This document shows positions 22,331-34,284 of a stretch of 64,000 bases of DNA, piece after piece. The stretch is taken from contig NC_071670.1 in the NCBI RefSeq assembly GCF_028554725.1, positions 36,140,001 through 36,204,000 of the forward strand, written 5' to 3'. Each line of letters begins with the position of its first letter. Positions within the stretch are counted from its first letter, which is position 1. The notes beneath the pieces were generated by a model that ran no database searches, was not told the origin of the DNA, and was given only the letters and a program-made list of their open reading frames with translations. A program made the translations under genes and the position numbers. Origin of the DNA: Zeugodacus cucurbitae. Taxonomy: Eukaryota > Arthropoda > Insecta > Diptera > Tephritidae.

Positions 22331-23961
22331 CTCTCATCTGAACCCATACTCAACTACATCACAATGACCTGAAAATTTTTTGTTGAGAACTCTCATTGAG
22401 CTCCAACGTAATGATTTGGCAGTACAGGAATATCAGACCCCTCGGCATTGCCAGTCAAACCTAATTCAAGTATGTAAAGTAGCTACGATAATTTCAACAG
22501 ATATTTGAAGGTACCTCGGAACAAAGAGGAATGTCTCGGTAAGGTTAGACTTAACGAATGATTCCTAAAATGGAGATCACACTTGGACTCTTAGCCTTTG
22601 TGAAACCAGTTATAGTTTTATAGTTGGATCCTATGTGTCGACAAAACTGATCGTGCAAGATTCTAAGTATCATTATCTCTCTTCGACTGAAATTCCGTAA
22701 AGTTGGAGTTCCCGGAAACCGGTTGCTTTACAATAAAATGGCGTATAATGTATCTGCCAGAATTTTGAAAAAGAAGATTAACGATTTGCTTTATTTGTCA
22801 AAGAGCGTCCCCACTGTAGTTTCATTTTCATATCGTACAACAAAACTCGAAGATATCTGCAATGTGTATATTGCACAGAAAATCTGTGTGTCGATGACGC
22901 GACTATGATCATCAGGTATATTTTTCTCTATTTATTCAGCGCGCATTGGCATCATTACACAATTTCTGTGCAATAGAAACTGCCAATTCATAAAATAAAA
23001 TGATATTCACTCTCAACTGATTACAAATAAAAATGCGACAAGTTGCAGAAAGTTGGTTTTTATCTAAGCGCTCCTCGTAGTTCGTAGTGGCTGAGTGCTG
23101 AAGATGACATAACTTTTAAGGGAAGTGTAGTTTTTGAAAGCTAAGTTGGTGAATGCTTGCGGTCAAAATATGAGAACAGTTGGACACGCTCATAAAATAT
23201 TGCATCTGCTGAGGACTAATCTGTTCTTTATTGAGGACCATCCTGACCGGTCAGAAAGTTATTTGTGACATTTGTGACGCGGATACATAGGGCGCTTAAG
23301 TCAGTTTCCTTCTCTTTTTGTAGTTACAAGTGAAAATTCACCATTATCATATACGAAAAAGTTCCGTCTGCTGATAATTAAAAAACATCTGAGACTGTCC
23401 TTAACAAGAAGAAATAATCTATGAAGTCCATCAACCGTTCGAAGGTAATTTAAGACTATAAGAATCAGCAACGGCCCGTTATAGAATGGAGCTCTGTCAA
23501 GCGAAGAGCTACGAAGGAGTATCTCAGACATTTGGTGAGCAAAATCGTATTCGGTAATCTCAAGGCTAAATGTGCATGGAAAGAACTCTAGGAAAATTCC
23601 CCGTTCAAAAAGAAAGTATTGCAATAGACTAAGTGTGATCGATTTTAACGGATCCGCAGCAGGTTTCTCTATATCACTAGGCTAGACTGAAGAAAACCCA
23701 TCAAGCTATGGAAAACGGCTGATCGAAAGGCTTTAGGTAGCAGAAGATGCATGCAAAAAACGCAAGGAAAGGTCAACATTGGATAGCCAATTGCTGAATG
23801 AATTGATCCATGGCTCTCAAAAATTTACTGAGAGCTGACTATGTCTGTTTATCCAATGTGCTTTATTGATAATACGAAGGTTGAGTGGATGAAGAGTCCT
23901 CGCGACAAAATTTCCTTATAAAGATGGCATAGAAGGGCTGGACTGAAATTAGTTTACACAA
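22331..23961. other. Intergenic DNA, nothing recognised
   Basis: No convincing gene. A 107-codon minus-strand frame (23301-23624) has no recognisable domain. The stretch 23600-23830 is slightly richer in GC and may be decayed transposon sequence, but it has no diagnostic motif. Confidence 0.45.
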
Positions 23962-24544
23962 TGGCCATTGCTCCGTGCACTTATGGTTTTAAAACCATAT
24001 CTTCGAAACTACTCGACCAATTTCAATAAAATTTGGTTCATGATATATTCCTGGCATCCATTCATTAGGTTTTGACAATATTGAAATAGGGCCACAACCA
24101 CGTCTACTTCCATATACCAGAACTTTGAACTCGTTCTAAATGGCTTATTTTACAATAGATAATGTAAGCACTAGTGGAGATATCGGAACAGATTATTGCA
24201 CAAATATTACATTTCTTCTAAAAATCGTCGAAATCGGACCAAAACTTTTCAAAGCCTCATATATCGTGTAGGAGGACCTCAGTGCTTCTAATAATTATTT
24301 TTTTCGAAAATATTGGTAAGTCCCTCAGTAATTTAGAGGGAACATATTTCTTCTAATAATATGTCTCCGTGCCAAAATTTAGTGAAATCGGGTCATAAAT
24401 TCCCTTAGCTCCCCTATACCTAATATTAGGGGTATCACCATACAATATTTTGGTAAAATTGTATATTATATTAATAAAATTAAATAAATAAATTGCGAGA
24501 GTATAAAATGTTCGGTTACACCAGAACTTAGCTCTTCCTTACTT
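23962..24544 (-). repeat. T1 dispersed repeat, reverse copy 2 (5' half)
   Basis: Ends at the right with TTGCGAGAGTATAAAATG, GTTCGG-TTACAC-CAGAAC and TTCCTTACTT, the reversed T1 5' end. Only the half up to the AAAACCATATCTTCG block remains. It lies about 260 bp beyond the stop codon of MFS gene 1. Confidence 0.78.
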
Positions 24545-24706
24545 GAACTAGTATTTTTCAAGTCAAGGTTCCGAGGGTCATATGTAAATAGACATATGTA
24601 GTTTTTGCGATCGAAGAGAAAAATTACGATTACATTGATGGCTCTCACTAGTGTTTCTCTCATAGATATTATTAAACAAGGATAAGTAATCGAATTAAAT
24701 CATTTT

Positions 24707-24712
24707 TTTATT
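24707..24712 (-). terminator. Possible AATAAA polyadenylation signal of MFS gene 1
   Basis: AATAAA on the minus strand about 90 bp downstream of the TAA stop and before the T1 repeat. Such hexamers are common in AT-rich DNA, so this is only suggestive. Confidence 0.35.
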
Positions 24713-24802
24713 TAAATTGTTCATGGTTTCTGTTTTATATCGTGACAAGTTGCTATATAGTGATATCTGTAGCATTGTAATTTCCAAAATTATACGGCAT
24801 AA

Positions 24803-26302
24803 TTAATAAAATCGCAAATGCAGTCCATATGAGAATTGTTGTTGTGCTTCTTGCAGAGTAGTCTTCCTGGTTTCTGGCATAGTAACGGTAAATATGAGGC
24901 AAGCCACACACATTATCACCCCCGTGACAAGGCAGTAGACGAACATATTTTCAGGCGTGAAGGTGAAAGTGCATACAATGATCAAATCCACCATATATTG
25001 TGCGAGTACGGTAAATGCTATGAAGTAACGTTTCAAACGTAACGGAAACGCCTCACCCATATAAACCGTTGTGCTGGGCGCAAAAATGCCACCGAAAATT
25101 TGCGCGATCATCAGTAAAGCGCATGCTGTCGCCATTTTTGTGGAATTTATCAGCGCCATGGTGTCATAGAAGATAATGCCAACACCGATAGTCATACCAC
25201 CGGCACATAATAATGAAAACAAGCTCACCGCCTTGCGGCCAATACCTTCGATTATCGCAAACGAGACCACAGCGCCCAAGAATCCCAGAAAACCGTAAAG
25301 TACAGGTGGCCAATTGACGAAAGTGCCAGCGGTGCTTACCTCCTCAGACAAAATGAAAGCTACTGCAATTGGTAGTGCGACGATAAACGAAAGCATACAA
25401 CGATAGGGCAAAATTCTCAGCAGCGGGCTCACACTCTGTAAGAAACACTGCTCCAGCGACATGGCCTCATTCATGGCGACATACTCTTTCAGCTTGTTGA
25501 ATATCACTTGTTTTTCATTGGTCATAACGGTTGGACGATAGAGACGCACAATACAACTGAGTGCCTCCGGTTCATCGCCTCGACGCAAATGCAAGACCGG
25601 CGAATCGATTGAGGTGAATGTTAACACCAAGGCAAGCACACCGAAAATTATGCAAAATATACCCTGTAGACAATAGGGATTGAAATCCATATCACTACTC
25701 CAAAGGCCGGTGTAGAGAATTTGCACATATGCGCCAGCGGCTAAGCCCAATTGCTCCAAGCATAAGCAGTAACCACGAAAATGTTCCGAGGCAATCTCAC
25801 TGGCGTGCATGACATACGAGACGGTGGTGAGACCGATGGCGATACCATTCAGGTAGCGCGCGGCGATCAGCGCCTTCGTATTGTAGTAGGCGGATAACGT
25901 GACGATCGCGGACACATTCACCAGCAATATGGGCGAGAACTGTGCGAGAGCGTAATGAAAACAAAAACAACAGGTGAGCGTTATCTCGCAAACACTTCTG
26001 CTATGCCACTCATACTCACTATGAATAACCTTCGTCGCTTCCAGTTGATAAGCAATGGCGCAAGTATACAACCGATCGCCACACCAATAAACCAGCAGAA
26101 TTTGAAATGCAAACTATAAGCGAAATAGCTCCAGCCAACGCTGACGGCTAAGTGAAAACCGCCAGTGATGAAAATGAAAATATCTGTAAGTATGATTTGA
26201 AATTTAACTCCTTTATTGGATGCAGCCTTTAACCTACAATAACTGACCTGAAAGCAGTGCCAAGCTCTGTGGTCCATCAACCCAAGAGCGGCTTTTGTTC
26301 AT
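24803..26302 (-). CDS. MFS sugar-porter-like transporter 1 (three exons)
   Basis: Rebuilt exons: 26302-26248, 26183-26020 and 25939-24803, giving about 451 aa. Introns of 64 and 80 bp have GTCAGT and GTGAGT donors and ACAG and CACAG acceptors, in phases 1 and 0. The start MNKSRSWVDGPQ aligns with exon 1 of both paralogues. This is a predicted 12-TM membrane transporter. Family marks seen: ARYLNGIAIGL and SEIASEHFRG (TM4-5), LEQLGLAAGAYVQ (TM5), IDSPVLHLRRGDEPEAL (the PESP loop, with DSP), IEGIGRKAVSL (GRK loop 8-9), GEAFPLRLK (usually SE-FP) and PETRKTTLQEAQ at the C-terminus. The QQxSG motif of TM7 is replaced by SFIVALPIAVAF, so the substrate is uncertain. In annotation pipelines such proteins are often named Tret1-like. 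No frame breaks are visible. Confidence 0.92.
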
Positions 26303-26439
26303 ATTCACCGGATTTATTGTGGCCATAATACACAATTTAATTGATCCAAACACAAATTATGAAATGTTAAAATCACGACAGGTGGTTCTGCATCCTAAGA
26401 AGTCTACGGAAATACTAAATGTGCAAACTTTTATTGCCG

Positions 26440-26447
26440 TTATCAGT
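26440..26447 (-). promoter_or_regulatory. GATA-type site ACTGATAA upstream of MFS gene 1
   Basis: ACTGATAA lies on the coding strand 138 bp before the ATG. A second TGATAA is at 26523-26528. The same octamer lies 171 bp before the ATG of MFS gene 3. TGATAA is the preferred site of insect endodermal GATA factors, so midgut expression is an inference. Confidence 0.4.
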
Positions 26448-26805
26448 CGACTGCTATTCATAACGCACGTCGCTGAATAGCAACCAAGAGGAGGTAAGTC
26501 ATTCATGTTGAAATTGACAATGTTATCATATGTATAATTTATGGGCATACAGAATAATATTATACACAGTCCAATACATTTTGCCGGGTATTATAGTTTG
26601 TGATTCTGGATAAGATTAAGAATAGTGGTTATGTATGGATGAGAATGAAGTTCAGCTGCTAACTTTGAGTTTTCGGTCTAGTCCAGGTAAAGGTACCTGG
26701 TCAGAACAATGGCATACAATAACCCCATGAATGGAGCATATATTTCTTGAGAGATTTTGTAGTAATCATTATTCGGTCCACAACAGTCATGTTCCTTGAT
26801 GAAAC

Positions 26806-28030
26806 AATTAAGGAAGGGCTATGTTCGGGTGTAACCGAACATTATATAGTCTTACAATTTAGTTCTTTAGTTTTATTAAGATATCACACAATTTCACATA
26901 CATATTCGCCATTCTATACAGTATTTGGAGGCTGGGAGGCCAGGAATTAGATCGATTCCAACTATTTTAGCCACCAAGCTACAATATATCAAAGATCATG
27001 CAATATGGCTAAGGTGTCGCACATATTAACCGATATATACGGTATAAAGTCCACCTGAAGTTAAAAATCCGAATATGATGTTTATGGGGTCTAGAGGAAA
27101 TATTAGCCTGATTTTGCCAATTTTTGCCACAGACGCACACTGTTAGATGGAACACATATGCTTTGAATTTCGTTAGGATATCTGAGAGATATACCGATAT
27201 TTTCAGTAAAAAACAAGAAAAAACGTCAACTTCGGCTGGACCGAAGCTAATGTACCCTTCACAGGTGCATTTCTTTTAGTAACTATGTGTTTAAGCAAAT
27301 CTAAAGACGTAAGAAAAAGTAAGTAAAAAAAAGAAAGAATTCTTTTTAGCCGGGTTGTTTGCTAGAAACATTAAGGTTATACAGTTAACCGATCTGAACA
27401 ATTTCTTCGGAGATTATATTATTAAATTAAGCAGTAATCCATGTCAAATTTCGTGAAGATACCACGTCAAATGCGAAAATTTTCCATACAAGCCATTGAT
27501 TCCGATCGTTCGGTTTGTATGGCAGTTATATGCTATAGTTAACCGATCTGAACAATTTTTTCGGAGATTAAATTATTTCTATGAACAATAACTCACACCA
27601 ACTTTCGTGAAGATATGTAGTAAAATGCGGAAGTTTTTCATACAAGCCCTTGATTCCGATCATTCAGTTTGTATGGCAGCTATATGATATTGTGGTCCGA
27701 TATCAGCAGACAAATGAGCAGCTTCTTGAAGAGAAAATAACATCTGCAAAATTTCAAAACGATTTCTTAAAAACTGATGGACTAGTTCGTATATATACAG
27801 ACAGATATACAGACGGACATGGCTAAATCGACTCATACATATATACATTATAGGGCCTCGGACGCTTCCTTCTGGGTGTTACAAACTTCGTGACAAACTT
27901 AATATACCCTGTTCAGGGTATAATTAGCCGCAAACTTCGAGGTCGACATGTTCGAATCTGGGGCCTTGAAAAGTTACAATCCGATTCCGGCGATTTTTAT
28001 ACGAGAAAGCGTAAATGCACTTCAGTAATT
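26806..28030 (+). repeat. T1 dispersed repeat, forward copy, split by T2
   Basis: The left part (26806-27211) starts AAGGAAGGGCT, GTTCGG-GTGTAA-CCGAAC, and carries T1 up to TGAGAGATATACCGATATTT. T1 sequence resumes after 27922 with TTCGAATCTGGGGCCTTGAA and AAGTTACAATCCGATT, which is the next block in intact T1 copies. It is truncated on the right near 28030. Confidence 0.75.
27212..27922 (+). repeat. T2 dispersed repeat inserted in T1
   Basis: Starts with a hairpin CTTCGG-CTGGA-CCGAAG followed by CTAATGTACCCTTC and ends with AATATACCCTGTTCAGGGTATAA, itself a short hairpin. The interior holds two tandem units of about 155 bp (AGTTAACCGATCTGAACAAT at about 27380 and 27538, each followed by TTCGTGAAGATA and CATACAAGCC). 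Near the right end is GGGTGTTACAAACTTCGTGA. It is non-coding, and the 62-codon frame inside it is not a gene. Confidence 0.78.
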
Positions 28031-29959
28031 AAAAAAAAAAAAACTTATCGAGATGCAAAAATTCTGAAGGGTTTTAAAAAAATTGGTTGGGGTTTGCTTT
28101 CATATAGCACTTCATTATTTCCTAAAAATTTAAGCAGTCTATATTTTTTCTCACAAAGGGTTTCTCCATTTATCAACTTCAAAGCGCCCATTTTAATGAT
28201 AAATAACGGCAAACTGATAAAAACGCACATTATGACCATTTACGTATATAATCCATTACTTTGATATATTATTAATAAATTGTCTCACACGAAGCAAAAT
28301 GCTTGCCGAAATATACTGATATACATATGTATTTATATACATCTATATATAGATATATATAGCATATGAAACTGTTGTTGTTGGCAATTAAAAATTTTTC
28401 TCAGTAATTGGTAATGAGAAAATTACTTTAAATTCTAAAATAAATTTCGGTTTTTAATAAAAAGCTTATCTGAATTGAAGACACAAGCGTGATAAGAACT
28501 CTTATCAGCACAGATGACTAATAATGGCCAAGCGCTTTAAGCAGAAAACAGCATAAGCAGCTTAAATAGTTTAAATATGACGTATCACATACATACTCGT
28601 GCATACGCTCTCCGTTTATAAATAACTCAGAAACGCTTGGGATTCCCGCAAAAGGAGGAGGTTACTCAATCTCAATTAGATGTTCTTATGTATATAAAAT
28701 ATGTGATTTCTAGCAAACAAACTTTTAACGGCTTTTCGTAATTGCCACCCTTTTTGACAATAATATACTTCTCCTTAATCACATCAATCGATATTAACAC
28801 AAATATAGGGATATCCTACAAATTTCTTCTCTAATCAGTTCTTAAACGAAATAGCTTTGGTCGAATAACATTTCTTTTAGTTTTATCATCATCAATTAGT
28901 ACCAATAACGCATTCGGGTTCAAGCGAACCTAATTAAGTAAAATACACTTTAAGAATAACTGTCCTTACCAATGTGGAAACAGTTTTTTAGAGCCCAGAT
29001 AAACAAAGTGATACCATTCAAGTGTTGTGCAAATGTCAAACGTTCAGGTAAATCTTTACCACATTTCACAATTAGAACGAAATATTTATTAATGACAATA
29101 CAGCTGAAAGATGGGAATTAAAATGTAGATAAGGGCTGTAGAAAACTTCAACACCAGTTCAGTTCACCACGTACTGTATTTATAGATAAAATTCAGTTAT
29201 TTGTTAGATAAGATAGCGTTTGTTGTGGGAACAGTTGATACAAGTTTTGCACTGGTAGTTCAAAAAGAGAGAAAAGAGCTTCAAGTAATAAGCTTTTGTA
29301 TTAAAAAAAAGTTTATGACCAGTGTTGCTTTACAATGGAAAAAATTAAAACTAATAAATAGTACTGTTTTTTTTAATTAAAAAAATATTTGGCCCCCAAA
29401 AATAATAATCAATACGAGCCGGTCTACGCTTTAATGTTGTAACTAACAAGTATTTTACAAGGTCCCCGATCTCATATTGGCAGATTTCCGATTGAAAGTT
29501 CTCGTACATGAAATAGCTGGGACAGTAAGTACCTTGACAGATCGCATAGATTATATTCATGATGAAGTCTTGGTAATCAGATTAGAAATATCGGACCGCC
29601 TGAGTTCGCGAGGTTATCATACAAATTAATGTTGCAATCAATGATATACCGTTAAAAAGTATATAATGATATAGCAAATATTCCACGCAGATTTAATAAA
29701 TTGCTAAGGATCAAATTACATGGAGGTATCTCAAAAATAAAAGGCAATTTTTATTAAAAGCTGTTGAATCACCATACTAATGGTCGATGAAGTTAGTTAT
29801 TCTCCCATTATGAAGTCTATAGAAGCTTCCAAAAAACTTAAAATACCGTAGGTAAGGCCATTATACATATGATCTTAATATATACGAATATTAGACTATT
29901 GTGCACTTGACCAATTTTACTAAAGTTTTATACTCATTTTTTTTATACTTTTTACTTTA
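28031..29959. other. Spacer with a GATA-site cluster
   Basis: No gene is recognised. GATA-type words occur at 28465 (CTTATCT), 28490-28507 (TGATAAG and CTTATCA facing each other), 29127, 29184 and 29206-29216 (AGATAAGATAG). It lies between MFS genes 1 and 2, so it could hold a shared enhancer, but AT-rich DNA gives such sites often. Confidence 0.35.
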
Positions 29960-30375
29960 TACTAGGCAAAGAAAAAGTAAATTCCTCTCTCGACGAACCA
30001 AAATCAAACACCACAAATCGCTTGTCATTCCCGTCCTGCTTTATGGTGCAGAAGCGTGGACGATGTTAACATCAGATGAGACGACACTAGGAGTTTTCGA
30101 GAGGAAAATGTTGCGCAAGATTTCTGGCCCTCAGAACATTGGCAACGGCGAATACCGCAGACGAAAACACTCCAGCTCTGAAAGTGTTTGATGCAGTACC
30201 TTTCGGAGGAGGCCGAGGAAGGGGAAGGCCTTTTGGAGGGACCAGGTAGAGAGCGACCTGGGTACACTTGGGATTTCCAACTGGCGCCGAACTGCGAGGG
30301 AAAGAGAGGAGTGGCGCGCTATCATCGATTAGGCTATGACCGGCTAAACGGTTTCCACGCCAATCACATACATAC
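29960..30375 (+). mobile_element. Non-LTR 3' fragment with internal deletion
   Basis: Same family as 17545-19165 but on the plus strand. The frame SRRTKIKHHKSLVIPVLLYG-AEAWTM continues to IGNGEYRRR, then jumps directly to sequence matching the APALKVFDAVP part of the longer copy, so the DDIDIVQRIKRQRLRWLGHV stretch is deleted. The 3' UTR ends GGTTTCCACGCCAATC and is followed by an ACAT tail. Confidence 0.82.
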
Positions 30376-31969
30376 ATTGTACATGATATTCTCATGGTAT
30401 CTGCTTAGCTTTAGTCTTTATATAAAGCCACCGTCCTTTCAGTTGAATTGATGATTTATTCGGGTATCATTTCAGTCTCTCCACCTAAATCTCGGTCTTT
30501 GTTTGAGATACCTTAATAAAATGGATGAGTATTATTGAAATGAAGAAATAAAACGGAATGAAATCGATCTATGTATATCTCCTCTTTACGTCTTTATAAT
30601 GATAATATTGAGTCTGGTAAATAAATGGAGTTCAAAGTGAATACCTTGGCAATTAAATAAAATAACTTAAGGTTTCACCAAATATTAGAAATTCCTTTCT
30701 TTCTTGAGAGATTGTGTGATAATCTAATGATCCAGAAATTTCACATTGTTTGATATAAATACCTGGTTAGTTTCGTAAAAATACTGTGTTTCCTAGCGGA
30801 GTTCATTAAACTAGATAGTAGTACCATACAATATATACCTTAGATATCTCCAAAGAGTAATTGCGCGTGTTAAAAAATATATCACTGTTCTTGGTAAATA
30901 TATCGTTGATCAGAGGAAATTGTTAAACAAAATATTGCATATGATTGATGCAATAATCGCAAATATAAGCGCATATATCAATGTCTGATTACATATCTAA
31001 AAACTAAAACAAAACTATTGCTTGATAAAAATGTATTGGCGCCAATAAGTAAACACATTTTAAAGAAGCGAAAGAATGCATTAATAAATTTACTAGCAAA
31101 GGATAACTTTAAGAATTATATGAGCTTTTCAGCAGGCAGTAGGTAATTGCAGTCACTTGCTATGCTAGTCTTACTAGGCATTAAAGCAGGTGACTTAGAA
31201 GAAATCCATTTTGTCGGTACAAATAAAAGGTGCAGCATTAACCTGCGTATATATAGATATGTATATATATTATATGTGTTTGTATGTATATATTTGATAG
31301 TGTGAAATTTTTAAGCTGCTAGCTCGTGGTTGGCTTTCAGTTTTCAAATGCAAATGAAGCAAGGCATTAGATATGCTTGATATGCGCTGATAAGTTAGAA
31401 GATTTAAGATATAAAGTAAACTATTTGGGTCTAACGGATTTTTAGTGACAACGTCAAAATTTTAATACCCATTTTTTGATAAGAAAATAGTATATTTATT
31501 AGTCATTGTAAGTGAAATATTTTATATCTTAATTTTTTTTTATAAAAAAACATATTTACTAAATATATAAAATAAATATGATAAAAAAATTAAATATATA
31601 CAATTTGTATTTCTCTTTTTTTAAATATTTTTATAGAGTTCAAGCTTCAAAAATTATTAAAGAATATGATTTTGTTTCATATTTTCAGTTTATTAAAATT
31701 GTATTTTTAATTTTTCCGCTTATAATCTATAATATAAATCAAACTTAGTAGCTATTTACTGCAGATTTGCATTTGTCTTCAAATACAAAGACACTCGTCA
31801 TATATATATAATAAGAATCTTAAGCAACTTAACGCATAAGAAAATGTTAAACATCTTCAATCGATCTTTAAAACTAAAATAATTGAACACAAAATCTTTG
31901 CTTTTCCTACAAAGCACAAAAAGCTCAACAGCAAAGCTTTCACCAAACGACCTGTAGAGCTTTCACTTT
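30376..31969. other. Intergenic DNA, nothing recognised
   Basis: Very AT-rich at 31490-31740. A TGATAAG site lies at about 31388. No gene or repeat family is identified. Confidence 0.5.
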
Positions 31970-34284
31970 TCAATAAACTTTGAAATTGAAAAAGTACGCG
32001 AATTGCTCTTGCGCCTCGCGCAACTTCATTTTGCGCGTCTCGGGCAATATAAAGCAGAAGACAATGGCGAAGAACATCATTATCACACCAACGGTGACGC
32101 AGTAGACATACTCATGGAATAGGGTGTAGTTGAAGGTGCAGACTATAATCAAACCAACCATATTTTGTACAATTATGCAGAAGGCAATGAAGTAGGGCTT
32201 CACTTTTAGCGGAAACGCCTCGCCGAGAAAGACTGTTGTGCTGGGCGCAAAGATACCGCCAAGAAATTGTGCGATCATCAACAAAGCCACAACCATCGAC
32301 ATCTTCACTTCATACGAGAGGTTCGGCTCAACATGATAGACAATACCCACACCGAGAAACATGCCACCCGACACTAGTAAAGCACCCAAACTCAACCATT
32401 TGTGACCGATGCCACCCAGTGTTGTAGAGGCCACAACCGGGCCGAGTACACCCAGAAAACCATAAAGTATCGGATGCCAGTTAATCACGTTCGGCGCACT
32501 AACGATACCGCCATCATTCAGTGCCAGCATAATTGGCAGCGATATGATGAACGAAAGCATGCTGCGATAGATGATCATTTTGCAGAGTGGCAGCAAACCT
32601 TTGGCGAAACTTTTACACCACGACATCGAGTCGTTCATGGCCACATACATTTTGATGTCCGTTATGGCGATTTGTTTATTTTCCGTTAGAATCGGTGGTT
32701 GATAGAGTACATTGACGCACGCGATAGCGCTAGTCTCATCACCTTTACGCATATGAAATACGGGTGAGTCCTTCTGTGTGTAGGTCAAGAAGGCGGCCAT
32801 GCAGCCGAAGAACAGATTACATAAGCCCATAAGCAGACTCGGACTGAAGTTAGTGCCCTGAATCCAGAGTGAGGTGTACAGCATTTGTACGTAGGCGCCA
32901 ACAGCAAGTCCAATTTGTTCGAAAGCCAAACAGAAGCCGCGTCGATGTTCCGAAGAAATCTCACTCACATGTGTTATGAAGGAGACCGTCGCGAGACCAA
33001 TGCAAATGCCGTCTATATAGCGCGATGCGATGTTTACGCCCAAGTACTGATAGCCAGAGACGGCGATAATGGCGGAAGCGGCAACAAGTAGATTGGGTAG
33101 AATCTAGAATAAGTTTGGATGTTATTTTAGACTCGTTTTTTTTCATCTCATAGCTAAATAGATAAACTTATTTGCCAGGTTGTGGTCTGCTTAAAGGTTG
33201 TGTGCGGTAAAGTATCTGAACATTGCCGGGGTTATCTAAGTGCGAATACCTACTTAAGCTTTATTGTATTATGCACTAATGGGGATTTTGTAATCTTGAA
33301 TGATTTAATTTATTCAATTAAATAAAATTCTTATAGGACTAAGTTTAACTACTTTTCAAGCTTTTTTGATATTCAAGTAACGAATAATGAAGATCTCCAG
33401 CTCTGACTGAAAATATGTTTTTGGATCTGTGGATCCAGCTAATAAATAACCAATTTCAAGCTGAGATATACTTCTTTATTTCTTTCTAAGTCACTTAAAT
33501 TCTGAGAACTGGGTTTTATTTTATAGAATCCACTATATGTACTTCCTCATGTATATCTTCCGAATGAATCCCCAAAATAGGGCTAAAGGATTCGGCATCT
33601 GCTAATGCTTAGTACAGCATAGAAAGGAATTTAGAAATAACGTATAGAACTCCGAACTATTCCTGTAGATACATGCTTAAAGCAGACCAGCTTGCCGGGA
33701 GCTTCAGGAAACACTTCGTATACTACACTGGCGACTTTCGTAATCGGATCTATGTATTACAATCAAGGAGCTGAAGGTATCACAGTAACTATCCCATAAA
33801 TATGTTCTCAATATTTGATCCTTAAATTTATCAGGTCTGTCAAACTACGAAAACTTAGGAAAAACGCATCTTGACACACACCACAAATTAGGTCAACACT
33901 TAAGAGTCCAGGCACACAACCCTTTCAAAATAAAAACAAATAAAAGAATCCTTACAATATATAGCCGTTTCCGTTTCCATTGCACCAGTGGTGGTGCTAT
34001 GAAGGCACCAATCGCCACGCCAATATACCAGCAAATACGAAACTGCAGCGTGTATTCACTTTGCGACCAGCCAACGCTGACGGCCAGATTCATGCCACCA
34101 GTAAGGAAGATGAAGAAGTCTGCGTGCGAAACAACAAGAAACACAAATGCACAAAATAAGCGCAGTTATTTCCCGACTCCGAAATAAATGAAAACCACCA
34201 AAAGTAGCTACCTGATAGCACCGCCAGTGTCTGCGGGCGATCCACCCACAGGCGGTTGAAATTGTTAGCAATTTCGGCAACCAT
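31970..34284 (-). CDS. MFS sugar-porter-like transporter 2 (three exons)
   Basis: Exons 34284-34212, 34119-33956 and 33103-31970, about 456 aa. Intron 1 is 92 bp with a GTAGCT donor, and intron 2 is 852 bp with GTAAGG and TCTAG. Phases are again 1 and 0, and exon 2 is again 164 nt. Exon 1 encodes MVAEIANNFNRLW-VDRPQTLAVLS. Predicted 12-TM plasma-membrane carrier. Motifs: ASRYIDGICIGL, SEISSEHRRG, FEQIGLAVGAYVQ, KDSPVFHMRKGDETSA, APSTTVFLGEAFPLKVK and PETRKMKLREAQ. It is closest to gene 1. Oddities: the loop 8-9 GRK reads GHK (GGIGHKWLSL), and TM7 reads SFIISLPIMLAL instead of QQxSG. No frame breaks are seen. The substrate is unknown; sugar or trehalose transport is family inference only. Confidence 0.92.

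Noticed and set aside
27946..27960. GTTCGAATC as a tRNA T-loop
   Set aside because: No acceptor or anticodon arms can be folded around it, and the sequence is part of a T1 interior block.
32236..32689. Plus-strand frames of 63 and 95 codons
   Set aside because: Antisense shadows of MFS gene 2 exon 3. The same applies to the plus-strand frames at 38716-39472 and 24836-25042.
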